NCBI GenBank assembly: GCA_036555425.1
Contig: DATBLL010000096.1
Coordinates: 1 to 8,438 of the forward strand
Direction: 5' to 3'
DNA length: 8,438 nucleotides
Origin: SBBV01 sp036555425
GTDB taxonomy: Bacteria; Pseudomonadota; Alphaproteobacteria; Bin65
Shown here: in pieces, positions 6,730-8,438 of the stretch
Numbering within the stretch: the first letter of the stretch is position 1
Layout of the letters: the number at the start of each line of letters is the position of its first letter
The notes under the pieces: model-generated
What the model was told of the DNA's origin: nothing
What the model saw: only the letters and a program-made list of their open reading frames with translations
The model's database searches: none
Program-made: the position numbers and the translations under genes

Positions 6730-6824
6730 GTTTCCCCTGATGATGCGATCGAGTGGGCCCGCCCCTGGAGCCGCCGGGGGAAGCTAGGGGGAAACGCCGC
6801 CGCTGTCGAGGCGGGCCGCGCCCG
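6730..6824. other. Spacer between the two minus-strand genes
   Basis: This 95-bp gap separates the end of the radical SAM gene from the start of the membrane protein gene. It holds two pairs of 8-bp inverted repeats: GTTTCCCC (6730-6737) with GGGGAAAC (6788-6795), and GGCCCGCC (6756-6763) with GGCGGGCC (6810-6817). The pairs interleave rather than nest and their loops are about 50 nt, so neither is a convincing terminator. The right part of the first pair sits on the membrane protein gene's ribosome binding site, which could in principle be masked by pairing. I see no clear promoter. Confidence 0.3.
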
Positions 6825-8357
6825 CTATTCCGCTGCCACGGCGGGGGTCAGCATCATCGGCGCCGCGTCGGGCTTGGCGACGATGTCGCGGCTCAAGCGG
6901 CGGAGATGATAGCCCATCAGCGACAGAGTTATGGCGAGGCCGACGGCGATGGGCCCCCTTAGCGCCGCGAAGCCGATGAGCTTCCAGAAATAGCGCCGCG
7001 CTTCGTCGCGCACGCCCAAGTGCCAGAGCGTGCGGAAGAAGGTGCCGAGTTCGCGCTTGCCGCAGGGGAACGCAGCGAGCGCCGGCGGAATGCGCCGCGC
7101 GATGGTGGCGCGCGCCCGGCGGTAGAAGACCTCGGGCTCGTAGATATGGCCGACCACGCGCTTGTAGCCGGCGACGAGCTTCGCGCGGTCCATGCGCGGC
7201 ACGAAATTGAGCCCGCCCGCATCGACGATGCCGCCGGTGAAGCGCCCCAGGAGCCGTCCCTCCGCTTTCAAGCGGTCGTAAAGCTGCGTATGCGGAATGG
7301 CGGCGAGCAGCGAAACCGTGGCGAGCGCGATCTCGCTTTCCTTGATGAACGAAACCTGCTCGTCGAAGATCGTCTCGTTGTCGGAATCGAAGCCGATGAC
7401 GAAGCCGCCCCAGACCGTCAGCCCGTGCGCGTGAATCGTCGCGAGCGAGCGCGCCATGTTGCGCTTGAGGTTCTGCACCTTGTGGCATTCGGCCAGCGAT
7501 GCGGGCGAAACGCTTTCGAGGCCGATGAAGACCGCGGCGAAGCCCGCGCGTACCATCAGGTCGAGCAGGCCGGGATCATCGGCCATGTTGAGGCTGGCCT
7601 GGGTCGCGAGCACGAAGGGCTTGCGGTGCGCGTCGCGCCATTCGACGATGGCCGCGAGCAGCTCGCGGCAGCGCTTCTTGTTGCCATAGAAATTGTCATC
7701 GGCGACGAAGATGTTGCGCCGCCACCCGGCGTCGTAAAGCGATTGCAGCTCGGCGTGCACTTGCTCCCTCGGCTTCACACGCGGCTTCCTGCCGTTCAGG
7801 ATGATGATGTCGCAGAATTCGCAATCGAACGGACACCCGCGCGAGAATTGCAGCGACATCGAGTCGTAGTCGTCGAGCCGGATGAGGCTCCACTCCGGCG
7901 CCGGCGTCTTGGTCACGTCCGGATATCCGCTGGGGCGGTAGATCGGCTTGGCGCGGCCCGCTTCGAGATCGGCGCAGAGCCCGTCCATCACGTCCTCGGC
8001 CTCGCCGAGCACGAAGTGGTCCACGCCCGCGATCTCGGCGTGGGAGTGATAGAAATGCGGACCGCCGGCGACGATGCGCTTCTTCTTGGCGCGGCAGCGC
8101 GCAATCACGTCGTTGACCGATTCCTGCTGCACCGTCATCGCGCTGATGAACACGACGTCGGCCCAGTCGAGCGCCTCGTCGGCAAGCGCCGCCACGTTGA
8201 GATCGACGAGGCGGCGTTTCCAGGCGCGGGGCAGCATCGCCGCCACCGTCAGGAGCCCGAGCGGCGGCAGCGAGGCCTTGGCGCCGGCGAGCGGCACCGA
8301 ATACTGGAAGCCCATATAGGTGATGGGATATCGCGGGTAGACGAGGAGAACCTTCAT
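6825..8357 (-). CDS. B12-binding-type radical SAM protein with DUF4070-like C-terminus
   Basis: The 510-residue product has a cobalamin-binding-like Rossmann domain (about 1-140: MKVLLVYPRYP, PPLGLLTVAAMLP at 31-43, VFISAMTVQQES at 69-80, VAGGPHFY at 96-103), then a radical SAM barrel with the [4Fe-4S] motif CPFDCEFC (C175, C179, C182). Later landmarks are VADDNFYGNKKRC (218-230), FIGLESVSPASLAECHK (277-293) and GGFVIGFDSD (317-326), followed by a DUF4070-like tail. Relatives of this architecture include the hopanoid methylase HpnP, but the N-terminus lacks the HpnP pattern I remember, so a hopanoid role is only a suggestion. No DxHxxG motif is present; VDLNVAAL (51-58) occupies that place, so any cobalamin would not be bound through that histidine. 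A hydrophobic stretch at about 465-483 may touch the membrane. GGGAG lies 6 nt before the ATG. The family is secure, the substrate unknown: C-methylation of an unactivated carbon is the typical chemistry. Confidence 0.88.
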   Translation of the reverse strand: MKVLLVYPRYPITYMGFQYSVPLAGAKASLPPLGLLTVAAMLPRAWKRRLVDLNVAALADEALDWADVVFISAMTVQQESVNDVIARCRAKKKRIVAGGPHFYHSHAEIAGVDHFVLGEAEDVMDGLCADLEAGRAKPIYRPSGYPDVTKTPAPEWSLIRLDDYDSMSLQFSRGCPFDCEFCDIIILNGRKPRVKPREQVHAELQSLYDAGWRRNIFVADDNFYGNKKRCRELLAAIVEWRDAHRKPFVLATQASLNMADDPGLLDLMVRAGFAAVFIGLESVSPASLAECHKVQNLKRNMARSLATIHAHGLTVWGGFVIGFDSDNETIFDEQVSFIKESEIALATVSLLAAIPHTQLYDRLKAEGRLLGRFTGGIVDAGGLNFVPRMDRAKLVAGYKRVVGHIYEPEVFYRRARATIARRIPPALAAFPCGKRELGTFFRTLWHLGVRDEARRYFWKLIGFAALRGPIAVGLAITLSLMGYHLRRLSRDIVAKPDAAPMMLTPAVAAE

Positions 8358-8438
8358 GCCCGGCTCCCGGCCTCAGGGCCGCGAGAGTAACGCGCGGCGG
8401 CGCCCGCTGTCACGGGGGCGGGCCCCGAAATTCCTCAG
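8358..8438. other. Upstream region of the radical SAM gene
   Basis: The last 81 bp hold no gene that I can support. Read on the minus strand, GTGACA (8408-8413) lies 17 bp before TTACTC (8385-8390); the first is a fair -35 but the second is a poor -10, so a promoter here is only possible. The ribosome binding site of the radical SAM gene, GGGAG, is at 8364-8368. No operator-like palindrome stands out. Confidence 0.25.

Noticed and set aside
6730..6824. Inverted repeats considered as a terminator after the radical SAM gene
   Set aside because: Arms are only 8 bp, loops are about 50 nt, the two pairs cannot form together and no T-run follows.
5656..6909. Plus-strand frame of 417 codons opposite the membrane protein gene
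   Set aside because: Low-complexity Arg/Ala/Leu composition typical of a shadow frame, and it crosses the gap between two well-supported minus-strand genes.
7020..8390. Plus-strand frame of 456 codons opposite the radical SAM gene
   Set aside because: The minus strand carries clear radical SAM motifs; the plus frame has none and its composition is that of a shadow.
8385..8413. GTGACA-17 bp-TTACTC considered as a promoter of the radical SAM gene
   Set aside because: The -10 is a poor match; the spacing alone is not enough to list it as a promoter.

Overview
The window is a GC-rich, densely packed piece of chromosome from a Gram-negative bacterium, most likely an alphaproteobacterium. The grounds are the LPS-heptose and ubiquinone accessory genes, the tight lgt / MidA-type methyltransferase / pgeF block that is familiar from alphaproteobacteria, and the strong GC bias at third codon positions. 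I cannot assign an order or genus. I see no tRNA, rRNA, CRISPR array, insertion sequence or phage gene.

Layout. At the left edge is the 5' part of a UbiK-like gene (minus strand, 1-225), which runs off the window. Divergent from it, across a short promoter region, is a four-gene plus-strand operon: hldD (317-1303), lgt (1303-2151), a MidA/NDUFAF7-family methyltransferase (2148-3260) and pgeF (3257-4033). All three junctions overlap by 1 or 4 nt, so translation is probably coupled. The theme is the envelope: inner-core heptose for LPS, lipoprotein lipidation and peptidoglycan editing, plus a methyltransferase whose relatives act on respiratory complex I. A long imperfect hairpin (4060-4134) of the intergenic palindromic-repeat type ends this block.

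Next comes a stand-alone plus-strand gene for an M24 'pita-bread' fold protein (4157-5305). Its usual metal ligands are almost all replaced, so it belongs with creatinase/ectoine-hydrolase-like members rather than true Xaa-Pro peptidases. Seven bases after its stop is a 22-codon ORF (5313-5381) for a very hydrophobic, single-helix micropeptide; it is a candidate gene only.

The right half is on the minus strand. A B12-binding-type radical SAM protein (6825-8357) lies upstream of an uncharacterised three-helix membrane protein with a coiled-coil region and a cysteine-bearing extracytoplasmic loop (5392-6729). They are 95 bp apart and may be co-transcribed. The points most worth following up are the rewired M24 active site, the micropeptide, the radical SAM / membrane protein pair and the palindromic element. 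Nothing here can be called a new defence or mobile system from sequence alone.
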